64,000 nucleotides of DNA from contig NZ_FOBG01000001.1 in assembly GCF_900109645.1 (NCBI RefSeq), positions 2,400,262 to 2,464,261 of the forward strand. The letters run 5' to 3'. The notes beneath the pieces are model-generated. The model was not told where the DNA came from. It saw nothing but the letters and a program-made list of their open reading frames with translations, and did not search any database. Of the stretch, positions 46,384 to 56,012 are shown piece by piece. The stretch's first letter is position 1, and the number at the start of each line of letters is the position of its first letter. Origin of the DNA: Duganella sp. CF402 (GTDB taxonomy: Bacteria > Pseudomonadota > Gammaproteobacteria > Burkholderiales > Burkholderiaceae_D). The translations under genes were made by a program, and so were the position numbers.

Positions 46384-47295
46384 TTACTTCCGGGCTGCAG
46401 CTGGTGCGGCGCCGGCGGCGCCCGAGCCTTTGAAGTATTTGAAGAAGTCCGAGCTGGAGTCCATCACCATCACGTCGCCGTGGTTCTTGAAGGTGGCGCG
46501 ATAGGCTTCCAGGCTGCGGTAGAACTTGTAGAACTCCGGATTCTTGCCGAAGGCTTCCGCGTAGATGGCCGATGCTTTGGCATCGCCCTCGCCGCGAATC
46601 TGCTCGGCATCGCGATAGGCTTCCGCCAGGATCACGGAGCGCTGGCGATCAGCATCGGCACGGATTTTCTCCGACTCCGCCGAACCGGTCGAACGCAGTT
46701 CGTTGGCCACGCGGGTACGCTCGGCCTTCATGCGCTCGTACACCGAATTGTTGATCTGCTCTACATATTCAACACGCTTGAGGCGGACATCGATGATCTC
46801 GACACCGATCTGCGCGGCTTCCTGCACCACCTTGGCGCGGATGCCCTCCATGACCTTGCCGCGCTGGCCGGAGATCACTTCAGCCACGGTGCGCTTGGTG
46901 ATTTCCTCGTTCAGCGCCGCCTTGATGATCTGCGACATACGGTCACGCGCGCGGCTTTCATCGCCGCCGAAGGTGACGTAGTAGAGCTTCGGCTGGTTCT
47001 CGCCACGGCCGATGCGCCACTTCACGAAGCTGTCCACCAGGATGTTCATCTTCTCGGCCGTGATGAAGCGCTCGGCGTCCGGCGATTCAATCGTCATGAT
47101 GCGGTTATCGAGCAGCAGCACGTTCTGGAACGGCGGCGGCAACTTGAAGTGCAGGCCCGGCTCGCGGATGACTTCCTTGATCTGGCCCAGCGCGAACACG
47201 ATGGCGTATTTGCGCTGGTCGACCACAAACACGGTCGACGACAGCAGCATCAGGGCGATAAAGCCCAGGACGACGGTACTAGCGATGCGATTCAT
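46384..47295 (-). CDS. hflC: FtsH protease modulator HflC
   Basis: HflC is a band-7/SPFH membrane protein that with HflK forms the periplasmic cage around FtsH. The 303 residues have one N-terminal transmembrane helix (VVLGFIALMLLSSTVFVV), then YAIVFALGQIKEVIREPGLHFKLP, the prohibitin-type core with RTRVANELRSTGSAESEKIRAD, and a coiled-coil C-terminus. It overlaps the hflK stop by 1 bp. A short Ala/Gly-rich tail is unremarkable. Confidence 0.97.
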   Translation of the reverse strand: MNRIASTVVLGFIALMLLSSTVFVVDQRKYAIVFALGQIKEVIREPGLHFKLPPPFQNVLLLDNRIMTIESPDAERFITAEKMNILVDSFVKWRIGRGENQPKLYYVTFGGDESRARDRMSQIIKAALNEEITKRTVAEVISGQRGKVMEGIRAKVVQEAAQIGVEIIDVRLKRVEYVEQINNSVYERMKAERTRVANELRSTGSAESEKIRADADRQRSVILAEAYRDAEQIRGEGDAKASAIYAEAFGKNPEFYKFYRSLEAYRATFKNHGDVMVMDSSSDFFKYFKGSGAAGAAPAAARK

Positions 47296-48611
47296 TAACG
47301 GCTCTCCCGGTCACGTAAGGATTCGCGCGAGCGCGGATCGCGCGTGCGGTTCACTTCCACCGACGGCATCAGCTCCGACGGCAGCGTGGTAGTGGCGGCC
47401 GGCGCGGAGCCGGCTGCCTGCGCGGCGCGCGCGGCGGCGGCTTGCGCATCGGTGGCTGCCGCCTGGGCGATCAGCTTGTCGAGCGGCAGGTACAGCAGGT
47501 TGCTGCCGGTCTTGGCGTCCACCATCACTTTGGAAGCGCTGGAGAAAATTTGCTGCATGGTCTCAAGGTACAGGCGGTCGCGGGTCACGCCCGGCGCCTT
47601 CTGGTACTCGACCAGCACCTGCTTGAAGCGCGATGCATTACCGGTGGCGTTCTCCACCACCATCGAGCGATAGCCCTCGGCTTCCTGCAGCAGGCGCGAA
47701 GCGGTACCGCGTGCTTTTGGAATCACGTCGTTGGCGTAAGCCTGGCCTTCGTTCTTCTGGCGTTCGCGGTCCTGCCCTGCTTTCACCGCGTCGTCAAACG
47801 CGATCTGCACTTGTTCCGGCGGTTGCACCGCTTGCAGGGTGACGCTGGAAATCAGCACGCCGGAAGCGTAGCGGTCCAGGATCTGCTGCATCAGCTGCTG
47901 GGTTTCGAAGGCGACCTTGTCGCGGCCCTCGTACAGCACGAAGTCCATCTTGTTCTTGCCGACGATTTCGCGGATCGAGGTCTCGGCCACCTGGCGTACG
48001 GTGTCTTCCTCGTCGCGGTTATTCATCAGCCACGCGACCGGATCTTTCAGCTTGAACTGCACCGCGAACTGGATGTCGATGATGTTCTCGTCATCGGTCA
48101 GCATCAGCGATTCACGCGTCTGCTTGTTCTTGATATTGCCGCGATAGCCGATTTCCACCATGCGCATCTGCGAGACCTTGACCGTCTCGTCGCTCTGGAA
48201 CGGATACGGCCAGCGCCAGTTGAAACCGGAGCCGGTGGTGTGGCTGACTTTGCCGAAGGTGTAGACCACGCCGGTCTGGCCTTCCTGCACGATGAAGGAG
48301 CCGCTGGCGAGCCAGATCAGCGCGACCACCGCGCCGATGGCACCGGCCGTGGCACGCACGCCGCCGCTCATGTCGGGGCGATTGCTGCCGCCGCCGCTGC
48401 CATCGCCGCCATTGTTATCGCCGCTCGGACGCTTTTGCCCGAACAAGCCGTTCAGGCGCTGGTTGAAGTCGCGCCACAGCTGTTCCATGTCGGGCGGGCC
48501 TTCGCCGGGCTTCTTGCCTTCATTGGCTTGCGGCTTGTTGTCCTTCCCCCAGCGAGGGTCGTTCAGCGACAGCTTCAAGCCGAGTCGTTTCATAAGTGAG
48601 GAGACACGCAT
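47295..48611 (-). CDS. hflK: FtsH protease modulator HflK
   Basis: HflK, partner of HflC, is 438 residues here. The start at 48611 is preferred because its ATG overlaps the hflX stop in TAATG; the frame upstream is not family-like. A Gly/Pro-rich N-terminus (DMEQLWRDFNQRLNGLFG is the conserved cytoplasmic part) precedes the transmembrane helix GAIGAVVALIWLASGSFIV. The SPFH core follows with EGQTGVVYTFGKVSHTTGSG and PPEQVQIAFDDAVKAGQDRE. The C-terminal tail is Arg-rich. Confidence 0.96.
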   Translation of the reverse strand: MRVSSLMKRLGLKLSLNDPRWGKDNKPQANEGKKPGEGPPDMEQLWRDFNQRLNGLFGQKRPSGDNNGGDGSGGGSNRPDMSGGVRATAGAIGAVVALIWLASGSFIVQEGQTGVVYTFGKVSHTTGSGFNWRWPYPFQSDETVKVSQMRMVEIGYRGNIKNKQTRESLMLTDDENIIDIQFAVQFKLKDPVAWLMNNRDEEDTVRQVAETSIREIVGKNKMDFVLYEGRDKVAFETQQLMQQILDRYASGVLISSVTLQAVQPPEQVQIAFDDAVKAGQDRERQKNEGQAYANDVIPKARGTASRLLQEAEGYRSMVVENATGNASRFKQVLVEYQKAPGVTRDRLYLETMQQIFSSASKVMVDAKTGSNLLYLPLDKLIAQAAATDAQAAAARAAQAAGSAPAATTTLPSELMPSVEVNRTRDPRSRESLRDRESR

Positions 48612-49732
48612 TAGTGTGATCCAACGTGAGTGAGGGTGGGACTGCTCTCTACTTCTTCTACTTCTTCTTTCGTGGCCCATTCAGTGATGGCGGCGCGCAG
48701 CAGATCCAGTCCTTGCCCGGTGCGCGCACTGAGGAAGACTCTGGAAATCTTATCATATTCATCTCGCTCAACCGAAGGTTCCAGCTCGGCGGCGTCGATC
48801 TTATTCCACACCAGAATCTGCGGGATGTGATCGGCGCCGATTTCCTGCAGCACCAGGTTGACCTGCTCGATCTGCTCCATGCGCGCCGGCGACGCGGCGT
48901 CGACCACGTGCAGCAGCAGATCGGCATGAATGGTTTCCTCCAGCGTGGCGCGGAACGCCGCCACCAGCTGGTGCGGCAGCTCGCGCACGAAACCGACCGT
49001 GTCGGACAGCACCACGTGCCCTACTTCCTCGTTCATGTAGACACGGCGCGAGGTCGTATCCAGCGTGGCGAACAACTGGTCGGCCGCATACACGCCCGCC
49101 TTGGTCACCGCGTTGAACAGGGTCGACTTGCCGGCATTGGTATAGCCGACCAGCGAAATGGAGAAAGTCTGGGTACGGTTACGCGAACGGCGCTGGGTCT
49201 CATGCTGCTTGCGCAGCTTGGCCAGGCGGGCACGCAGCGCTTTCACCCGCTCGCCGATCAATCGGCGGTCGGTTTCCAGCTGGGTTTCACCGGGACCGCG
49301 CAGACCGATACCGCCCTTCTGGCGCTCAAGGTGAGTCCAGCCGCGGATCAGGCGCGTGGCCAGGTGCTGCAACTGCGCCAGCTCGACCTGCAGCTTGCCC
49401 TCGTGGCTCTTGGCACGCTGGGCGAAGATATCAAGAATCAGGCTGGTCCGGTCCAGCACCCGAATGTTCAGGCGTTTTTCCAGATTGCGTTGCTGCGCCG
49501 GCGACAGGGCGTGATTGAAGATGACGATTTCGCAGCGATCGGCCAGCACGGCTTGGCCGATCTCGTCGGCCTTGCCGCTGCCGACGAAATAAGCCGCATC
49601 CGGGGCGGAGCGCTTGGCCGTGATGGTCGTCACCGGTTCAGCACCGGCGGAACGCGCCAACAGCTGCAATTCCTCGATGCTGGCGGCAAAGTCGCCCTTG
49701 CCGAAATCGATACCGACTAGAACTGCACGCAT
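48611..49732 (-). CDS. hflX: Ribosome-associated GTPase HflX
   Basis: HflX splits stalled 70S ribosomes, especially after heat stress. The 373-residue protein has the N-terminal HflX subdomain (LARSAGAEPVTTITAKRSAP; YFVGSGKADEIGQ), the linker GGIGLRGPGETQLETDRRLI, and a G domain with G1 GYTNAGKSTLFN, G3 DTVGFVRELPHQLVAAF and G4 NKID. Its stop codon overlaps the hflK start. It lies 42 bp after hfq in the conserved hfq-hflX-hflK-hflC order. Confidence 0.97.
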   Translation of the reverse strand: MRAVLVGIDFGKGDFAASIEELQLLARSAGAEPVTTITAKRSAPDAAYFVGSGKADEIGQAVLADRCEIVIFNHALSPAQQRNLEKRLNIRVLDRTSLILDIFAQRAKSHEGKLQVELAQLQHLATRLIRGWTHLERQKGGIGLRGPGETQLETDRRLIGERVKALRARLAKLRKQHETQRRSRNRTQTFSISLVGYTNAGKSTLFNAVTKAGVYAADQLFATLDTTSRRVYMNEEVGHVVLSDTVGFVRELPHQLVAAFRATLEETIHADLLLHVVDAASPARMEQIEQVNLVLQEIGADHIPQILVWNKIDAAELEPSVERDEYDKISRVFLSARTGQGLDLLRAAITEWATKEEVEEVESSPTLTHVGSH

Positions 49733-49774
49733 ACGACGGTCAGGCCAGTTAAAAAGAAGCGGTGTGGCAAATGC

Positions 49775-50011
49775 TTATTCCGCGTCGTTTTCAATGCTGA
49801 GATTGACGGCGCGCGCCGGCACCACGGTGGAGATGGCGTGCTTGTAGACCATCTGCGTCACAGTGTTACGCAGCAGTACGACGTATTGGTCGAAAGATTC
49901 GATGTGGCCCTGCAGCTTGATGCCGTTCACCAGGTAGATCGACACCGGGACGTGCTCTTTGCGCAGTGCATTGAGGAATGGGTCTTGTAACAGTTGCCCT
50001 TTGTTGCTCAT
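49775..50011 (-). CDS. hfq: RNA chaperone Hfq
   Basis: Hfq is the hexameric Sm-like RNA chaperone that supports small-RNA regulation. The 78 residues include the Sm1 part ([39 protein letters not shown]) and the Sm2 motif [14 protein letters not shown], with only a short acidic tail. This length is typical of betaproteobacteria, shorter than in E. coli. The 204-bp gap to der upstream contains hairpins and probably the hfq promoter. Confidence 0.98.
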   Translation of the reverse strand: MSNKGQLLQDPFLNALRKEHVPVSIYLVNGIKLQGHIESFDQYVVLLRNTVTQMVYKHAISTVVPARAVNLSIENDAE

Positions 50012-50086
50012 AACAGCTCCATTTTATGTTGTTGTGTTGGAAGTGGAGGCGAAACGCTTGATTTCAAGTACTTTCAAGGTCGTGGC

Positions 50087-50126
50087 TCAGCGAAAAGTCA
50101 TAAAAAAGTCAAACATTTTTCGCTGA
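50087..50126. repeat. Inverted repeat upstream of hfq
   Basis: TCAGCGAAAA at 50087-50096 is complementary to 50117-50126, with a 20-base A-rich spacer. It lies about 75 bp upstream of hfq in its promoter region. It is not followed by a U-tract on the minus strand. Confidence 0.45.
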
Positions 50127-50215
50127 AACACCGCTCGCCACGCTAAAAGTGGTGCTTCTAAGCCACTGTACCTTGTTTTTGCTTTTTTTGCAGGCTGTTC
50201 CTGCAAAAAAATCGC

Positions 50216-51562
50216 TTATTTTTCCGAACCCTTGGCGAATGGGTTTTTACCAGTGCGCAGTTCAATGCGCAGCGGCGTGCCGACCAGGTTGAAGGTCTCG
50301 CGGAAATGCTTCTCCAGATAGCGCTTGTATGGCTCGCTGATGGCGTCCAGGGCATTGCCGTGGATGACGATCACCGGCGGATTCATGCCGCCCTGGTGGG
50401 CGTAACGCATCTTCGGACGGATCGAACCTTTGCGCTTCGGCTCCTGCTTCTCCACCGCCTCGATCAGGGCGCGGGTCAGCTTCGGCGTCGAGAGGTCGGC
50501 GAAGGCGGCGGCGTAAGCCTGGTCCAGGGATTTCATCAGCGGACCGATGCCCTGCGCCTTCAGCGCCGAGATGAAGTGCATCTTGGCGAAGCCGAGGAAG
50601 TCCAGCTTGCGGTCGATGTCGATCTTGATTTCGTCGCGCTGCCACGATTCCAGACCGTCCCACTTGTTGACGGCGATGACCAGCGCGCGGCCGGTTTCCA
50701 GCACGAAGCCGGCGATGTGGGCGTCCTGCTCGGAGATGTCCTGCTGCGCATCGAGCATCAGCACGACCACGTTGGCTTCCGAGATCGATTGCAGCGTCTT
50801 CACCACCGAGAATTTCTCGATCGCTTCGAACACCTTGCCGCGACGGCGGATACCGGCGGTGTCGATCAGGGTGTACTGCTTGCCATCGCGTTCGAACGGG
50901 ATCTCGATCGAGTCGCGGGTGGTGCCCGGCATGTCGAAGGCGATCACGCGCTCTTCGCCCACCAGGGTATTGATCAGGGTCGACTTGCCGACGTTCGGAC
51001 GACCGACCAGTGCGATCTTGACGCCGCGGTCCGACTTCTCCAGCTCCGCCGGATCTTCCGGACGCTGCTCGAACGCGGTGTCCAGCGCCAGGTCGACCAG
51101 ATCGTGCACGCCGTCGCCGTGTGCCGACGAAATGACAGCCGGTTCGCCCAGTCCCAGTTCATAGAAGTCCGCCACCACCGAGGTGTAGCGCATGCCTTCC
51201 GCCTTGTTCACGACCAGGATCACCGGACGGCCGCTCTTGCGCAGGAAGTCGGTGATGGTCTTGTCATGTGGCGTCAAACCCTGGCGGCCGTCGACCAGGA
51301 AGATGACAACGTCAGCTTCGGCCACGGCTTGCTTGGTTTGCTTTGCCATTTGGTGGAGGATGCCTTCCTTGGCAACCGGCTCAAAGCCGCCGGTGTCAAT
51401 AACGAGGAAGGGACGTTCGCCGACACGGCCCTCGCCATAGTGACGATCTCGCGTCAACCCAGGCAAGTCCGCCACCAGCGCATCGCGCGAGCGGGTCAGA
51501 CGATTGAACAAGGTCGATTTCCCTACATTGGGTCGACCCACTAGTGCGATTACCGGCTTCAT
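50216..51562 (-). CDS. der: Ribosome biogenesis GTPase Der (EngA)
   Basis: Der is the double-GTPase factor for 50S subunit maturation. The 448 residues carry two G domains with P-loops [14 protein letters not shown] (residues 8-21) and [14 protein letters not shown] (about 185), NKAEG and NKWDG G4 motifs, and a C-terminal KH-like domain ([20 protein letters not shown]). It follows bamB by 3 bp, the standard betaproteobacterial arrangement. Confidence 0.98.
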   Translation of the reverse strand: MKPVIALVGRPNVGKSTLFNRLTRSRDALVADLPGLTRDRHYGEGRVGERPFLVIDTGGFEPVAKEGILHQMAKQTKQAVAEADVVIFLVDGRQGLTPHDKTITDFLRKSGRPVILVVNKAEGMRYTSVVADFYELGLGEPAVISSAHGDGVHDLVDLALDTAFEQRPEDPAELEKSDRGVKIALVGRPNVGKSTLINTLVGEERVIAFDMPGTTRDSIEIPFERDGKQYTLIDTAGIRRRGKVFEAIEKFSVVKTLQSISEANVVVLMLDAQQDISEQDAHIAGFVLETGRALVIAVNKWDGLESWQRDEIKIDIDRKLDFLGFAKMHFISALKAQGIGPLMKSLDQAYAAAFADLSTPKLTRALIEAVEKQEPKRKGSIRPKMRYAHQGGMNPPVIVIHGNALDAISEPYKRYLEKHFRETFNLVGTPLRIELRTGKNPFAKGSEK

Positions 51563-51565
51563 TTT

Positions 51566-52711
51566 TTACTCGACCGCGAGTGCGGTCACTGTCCCTGATT
51601 GGGTTTGGAAAATCAAATTCGTGCCGGCGATGATCGGATCAGCATTGATTGCGCTGCCGTCGGTCGCCACACGACCTATAAATGCGCCATCTTCCCGCGA
51701 CAGGAAGTGGATGTAACCCTGGTAGTCGCCAACTGCCACCGCGCGGCCGTACGACACAGGGGTCGACAGCACACGGTACGACAGCTTGTCGTTCTTCCAG
51801 GCGTTGGCGCCGTTTTCACGGCTATAGGCGCCAACTTCGCCTTTGTCGTCGGAGACGAATACAAAACGCTGGTCCACCGCCACGCCCTTGTCGGACGAAG
51901 TGGCTTTGCTCCAGTGCGGCGCGCCGGTGGTGGCGTCGAAGCAGGCCACGCGGCCTTGATACGACACGGCGCAAACATCTTTTTCGTAGATCACCGGGGC
52001 GCCGGCGATGTCGGTCACGCGTTCCAGTTCGGTGGCGCCGCGCGGCTCGCCGACGACCACTTCAAAACGCTGCAGGCCACCGGCCAGGTTCAGCGCGAGC
52101 AGCTTGCCGCCCGGCTGGGCGATGTAGGCGTTCTGGCCGTTGATGACCATGCCCGGCGCATTGCGCAGGGTCAGGGCCGGCGTGGTGCGAGCCACGTTCC
52201 ACTTGCGCGCGCCGGTCTTGGCATCAAAGCCGGTGATCATGTTGTCGACACTGCGTACCACCACCATGCCGCTGCCGGCTTCCGGCGACGACAGCACTTC
52301 GCTCGAGGCTTGCGCTTTCCACAGCTGCTTGCCGTTGCTGTCGTAGGCCAGGATCTGGCCTTTGACGCCGCCGACTACCACCACGTCGCCATCGGCGCCC
52401 ACACCGGCGGTCAGGTCGACGCCGGTCTTGATGCGCCAGATTTCCTTGCCGGTGGCGGCGTTCAGGCGCACCAGGGTGCCATCGGCATCAGCCACGTAGA
52501 TGCTCTCGCCCGACAGCGCAGGCGTGAACACCGCGTTGCCCGATTTACCTACCGAATACTTCCACACCACCTTTGGATTCAGCGATGGATTTTTCAGTTC
52601 CACCAGCGGCGCCGGCTGGTTCTTGGTTTCCTTGGACGAGAACAAGGAGCAACCGGCCAACATCGCAAACACACTTGCTGCCACTACTTTTTCGGTAATA
52701 CGCATAGTCAT
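51566..52711 (-). CDS. bamB: Outer-membrane protein assembly lipoprotein BamB
   Basis: BamB is the beta-propeller lipoprotein of the BAM complex that inserts outer-membrane proteins. The 381 residues begin with a lipoprotein signal peptide ending VFAMLAGC (lipobox LAGC). Eight PQQ-like blades follow, with repeats such as LVRLNAATGKEIWRIKTG, ILAYDSNGKQLWKAQA and VACFDATTGAPHWSKA. The length and gene order (yfgM-bamB-der) are normal. Confidence 0.97.
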   Translation of the reverse strand: MTMRITEKVVAASVFAMLAGCSLFSSKETKNQPAPLVELKNPSLNPKVVWKYSVGKSGNAVFTPALSGESIYVADADGTLVRLNAATGKEIWRIKTGVDLTAGVGADGDVVVVGGVKGQILAYDSNGKQLWKAQASSEVLSSPEAGSGMVVVRSVDNMITGFDAKTGARKWNVARTTPALTLRNAPGMVINGQNAYIAQPGGKLLALNLAGGLQRFEVVVGEPRGATELERVTDIAGAPVIYEKDVCAVSYQGRVACFDATTGAPHWSKATSSDKGVAVDQRFVFVSDDKGEVGAYSRENGANAWKNDKLSYRVLSTPVSYGRAVAVGDYQGYIHFLSREDGAFIGRVATDGSAINADPIIAGTNLIFQTQSGTVTALAVE

Positions 52712-52731
52712 GAACCTTGCTACTTGGTGAA

Positions 52732-53364
52732 TTAGGCGGTGCCGCCGATGGCTTCCAATTTCATCTGAATCAGCTGACGGCCAGGATTTTTCTTGTCGGT
52801 GGCGTCCAGCGCGGCCTTGTAGGCGGTGCGGGCTTCGGCCAGCTTGTTCTGCGCGGCCAGCACGTCGCCCTTGCGGTCGGCAACGGCGCCGGCGAATTGC
52901 GCAGGCACGTCGCCGGCCAGCACTTTCAGCGCTTCGTCGTAGGCTTTTTCATCCAGCAGCACGCCGGCCAGGCGAACCTTGGCCACGGCCTTGAATTCAT
53001 CGCCGCCGTGTTCCGCCGCCCATTGCAGCTGGGCTTTGGCCGATTTCAAATCGTTGGCGTCGAACGCGCTCTTGGCGGCGACCAGCGCGGCCATCGGCGC
53101 GTAGGCGGTGCTGCCGAATTGCGATTCCATGTCGCCGGCGGCGCGCAGCACCTTGGCGTTGTCCTTGGCTTCCACGGCGGCTTGCAGCTGGTCGTACAGC
53201 GCCGAGGCTTTGCCGGCCTGGTCGCGCTGGTAGTAGTTCCAACCGTTCCAGCCAGAGTACGCAGCGAGGGCCGCGATCAGCACCCAGGTCGTCGCATTGC
53301 CGTACTTGTCCCACCACGCTTTGAGGGTCGCTATCTGTTCTTGTTCTTCAAGATCGTATGCCAT
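52732..53364 (-). CDS. yfgM: YfgM-like TPR membrane protein (Sec ancillary factor)
   Basis: This 210-residue protein has a short cytoplasmic N-terminus (MAYDLEEQEQIATLKAWWDK), one transmembrane helix (TTWVLIAALAAYSGWNGWNY) and a periplasmic TPR-like region (AAKSAFDANDLKSAKAQLQW; KVRLAGVLLDEKAYDEALKV). In E. coli YfgM associates with SecYEG and PpiD and helps periplasmic chaperones. The order hisS-yfgM-bamB-der is conserved. It lies 28 bp after hisS. Confidence 0.94.
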   Translation of the reverse strand: MAYDLEEQEQIATLKAWWDKYGNATTWVLIAALAAYSGWNGWNYYQRDQAGKASALYDQLQAAVEAKDNAKVLRAAGDMESQFGSTAYAPMAALVAAKSAFDANDLKSAKAQLQWAAEHGGDEFKAVAKVRLAGVLLDEKAYDEALKVLAGDVPAQFAGAVADRKGDVLAAQNKLAEARTAYKAALDATDKKNPGRQLIQMKLEAIGGTA

Positions 53365-53392
53365 GTTTCGTCTGCCGTTATCGTAGGTTTGG

Positions 53393-54736
53393 TTAATGGT
53401 TGCAGTGTTCGTCGTGCACGTGGTGGTGATGATCGCCGCTGTCGGTGATCTGGTCCACCACGAAGTCTACTACCTGGTCGAACGGCACCGAGGTTTGCTG
53501 CTGTTCGCCTTCCGCCGCGCGCATCGCTTTGACGCTGGCGGTGTTGTTGGTGACTTCATCTTCGCCAATGATGACGGCGAATGCGGCGCCTGCGCCGTCG
53601 GCCTTCTTCATCTGCGATTTGAAGCTGCCGGCGCCGGCCAGCGTGGAGCCGTGCATGATCACGTCCAGGCCAGCGTCGCGCAGGCGCTCGCCCAGCACGA
53701 AGGCTTGCAGCTGCGCTGCTTCGCCTTGATGCACGAGGTAGACGTCGCACTGGTTAGGCATTTCCGGCTCGCCGGCTTCCTTCATCAGTTCCAGCAGGCG
53801 TTCGATGCCCATCGCGAAACCGACGGCAGGCGTTGGCTTGCCGCCGAACGAGGCGATCAGCGGATCGTAACGGCCGCCGGCGCACACGGTGCCCTGCGAA
53901 CCCAGCGAGTCCGTCACCCATTCGAACACGGTGCGGTTGTAGTAATCCAGACCGCGCACCAGGCGGGTGTTGATCACGTACGGAACGTTGTTGTGGTCGA
54001 GGATCTTGCGCACGCCGTTGAAGTGCGCCAGCGACTCTTCGCCCAGGTAGTCCATCAGCTTCGGCGCGGCGTTGACCATGTCCTGCATCGCAGGGTTCTT
54101 GGTGTCCAGGATGCGCAGCGGGTTGCTGTGCAGGCGGCGCTTGGCTTCGGCGTCAAGGATGTCTTCGTGCTTTTCCAGATACGCGATCAGGTCGACGCGG
54201 TGGCGCGCGCGCTCTTCGGCGTCGCCGATCGAGTTCAGTTCGAGGCGGATTTCCGGCAGGCCCAGGTCATCCCACAGGCGGCGGCACATCATGATCAGTT
54301 CGGCGTCGACGTCCGGGCCGGTGAAGCCCACGGCTTCGCAGCCGAACTGGTAGAACTGACGATAGCGGCCGCGCTGCGGACGCTCGTGGCGGAACATCGG
54401 GCCGGTGTACCACAGGCGCTTAGGACCTTCGTAGACCAGATTGTGCTCGATCACCGCGCGCACCGCGCCGGCCGTGCCTTCAGGGCGCAGGGTCAGCTGG
54501 TCGCCGTTCATCGAATCTTCGAACGAATACATCTCTTTTTCGACGATGTCGGTGACCGCGCCGATCGCGCGTTTGAACAGCGCGGTGTCTTCCACGATCG
54601 GCGTGCGGATCTGCTGGAAGCCATAGCTCTGCACCACCGACTGCGCGGTGTTCTCGAACAGCTGCCACAGGTGCGAGTCCTGCGGCAGGATGTCGTTCAT
54701 GCCTTTGACGGCGACGATTTTTTCTTGTTTAGACAT
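53393..54736 (-). CDS. hisS: Histidyl-tRNA synthetase with His-rich C-terminal tail
   Basis: HisRS charges tRNA-His. The 447 residues contain class II motifs 2 and 3 ([35 protein letters not shown]), the HisRS-specific [14 protein letters not shown] and AGGRYDPL, and a C-terminal anticodon-binding domain. The last dozen residues, [12 protein letters not shown], form a His-rich tail that normal HisRS lacks and that could bind metal. The start overlaps the ispG stop by 8 bp. A basic-catalysis role is certain; the tail's function is unknown. Confidence 0.97.
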   Translation of the reverse strand: MSKQEKIVAVKGMNDILPQDSHLWQLFENTAQSVVQSYGFQQIRTPIVEDTALFKRAIGAVTDIVEKEMYSFEDSMNGDQLTLRPEGTAGAVRAVIEHNLVYEGPKRLWYTGPMFRHERPQRGRYRQFYQFGCEAVGFTGPDVDAELIMMCRRLWDDLGLPEIRLELNSIGDAEERARHRVDLIAYLEKHEDILDAEAKRRLHSNPLRILDTKNPAMQDMVNAAPKLMDYLGEESLAHFNGVRKILDHNNVPYVINTRLVRGLDYYNRTVFEWVTDSLGSQGTVCAGGRYDPLIASFGGKPTPAVGFAMGIERLLELMKEAGEPEMPNQCDVYLVHQGEAAQLQAFVLGERLRDAGLDVIMHGSTLAGAGSFKSQMKKADGAGAAFAVIIGEDEVTNNTASVKAMRAAEGEQQQTSVPFDQVVDFVVDQITDSGDHHHHVHDEHCNH

Positions 54737-55985
54737 GTTTGCTGTAATTCTTCTTCACGTAATTCAGTACGATTTCCTGGAATTCTTCCACGATGCGCTC
54801 ACCGCGCAGCGTCGCCACCTTGGCGCCGTCGACAAATACCGGTGCGGCCGGCGATTCGCCGGTGCCCGGCAAGCTGATGCCGATATTGGCGTGCTTCGAT
54901 TCGCCCGGACCGTTGACGATGCAGCCCATCACGGCCACGTTCATCGCCTCCACGCCCGGATAGAGCTTTTTCCATTCAGGCATCTGGTCGCGCAGGAAGG
55001 TCTGGATGTTGTCAGCCAGTTCCTGGAACGTGGTCGAGGTGGTGCGGCCGCAGCCTGGGCAGGCAATCACCATCGGGGTGAATTTGCGCAGGCCCATCGT
55101 CTGCAGGATCTCCTGCCCCACCACCACTTCCTTGGTGCGGTCGCCGCCCGGTTCCGGGGTCAGCGAAATGCGGATGGTATCGCCAATGCCTTCTTGCAGC
55201 AGCACCGACAGCGCGGCGGTCGACGCCACGATGCCCTTGCTGCCCATGCCCGCTTCGGTCAGGCCGAGGTGCAACGGGTAGTCGCAGCGCTTGCCCAGTT
55301 CGCGGTACACGGCGATCAGGTCCTGCACGCCCGAGACTTTGCACGACAGGATGATCTTGTCGCGCGCCAGACCCAGTTCTTCAGCGCGCACGGCGTTCTC
55401 GATGGCCGAGGTAATCAGCGCTTCATACATCACCTGCTGCGCGGTCCACGGATTCGCACGGCCGGCATTTTCGTCCATGATGCGCGCCAGCAGCGCCTGA
55501 TCCAGGCTGCCCCAGTTGACGCCGATGCGCACCGGTTTGTCGTAGCGCGCCGCCACTTCGATCATTTGCGCAAACTGCGTATCGCGCTTGGCGCCCTTGC
55601 CCACATTGCCCGGATTGATGCGGTACTTGGACAGCGCTTTGGCGCACTCCGGGTAGTCGTTCAGCAGCGTGTGGCCGTTGTAGTGGAAGTCGCCGACCAG
55701 CGGCACGTCGACGTCCATCTTGTCCAGCTGTTCGCGGATGTACGGCACCGCTTCGGCGGCTTCAGGACGGTCCACGGTCAGGCGCACCAGCTCCGAGCCG
55801 GCACGCGCCAGGTCGCGGATCTGGATCGCCGTTTCGATGGCGTTGGCGGTGTCGGTGTTGGTCATCGACTGCACCACCACCGGAGCGTCGCCGCCCACCC
55901 AGATCTTGCGCTCGCCGTGCGAGATCAACACGCGGCGGCTGGCGCGGCGGTCGGTTGGTCCCGATGGAATAGCAGTTTGCGTCAT
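54729..55985 (-). CDS. ispG: 4-hydroxy-3-methylbut-2-enyl diphosphate synthase
   Basis: IspG (GcpE) is the [4Fe-4S] enzyme of the MEP isoprenoid pathway that makes HMBPP. The 418 residues include [20 protein letters not shown] at the N-terminus, the TIM-barrel segments [14 protein letters not shown] and [15 protein letters not shown], and the C-terminal cluster ligands in [14 protein letters not shown] and [20 protein letters not shown]. It overlaps hisS by 8 bp and follows rodZ by 27 bp. Confidence 0.98.
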   Translation of the reverse strand: MTQTAIPSGPTDRRASRRVLISHGERKIWVGGDAPVVVQSMTNTDTANAIETAIQIRDLARAGSELVRLTVDRPEAAEAVPYIREQLDKMDVDVPLVGDFHYNGHTLLNDYPECAKALSKYRINPGNVGKGAKRDTQFAQMIEVAARYDKPVRIGVNWGSLDQALLARIMDENAGRANPWTAQQVMYEALITSAIENAVRAEELGLARDKIILSCKVSGVQDLIAVYRELGKRCDYPLHLGLTEAGMGSKGIVASTAALSVLLQEGIGDTIRISLTPEPGGDRTKEVVVGQEILQTMGLRKFTPMVIACPGCGRTTSTTFQELADNIQTFLRDQMPEWKKLYPGVEAMNVAVMGCIVNGPGESKHANIGISLPGTGESPAAPVFVDGAKVATLRGERIVEEFQEIVLNYVKKNYSKHV

Positions 55986-56012
55986 GGTTCTAACTCTGTT
56001 TTTACTTGATGC

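Noticed and set aside
53396-54877. 493-codon rightward open frame antisense to hisS
   Set aside because: Shadow of hisS, with typical mirror-image composition and no start signal.
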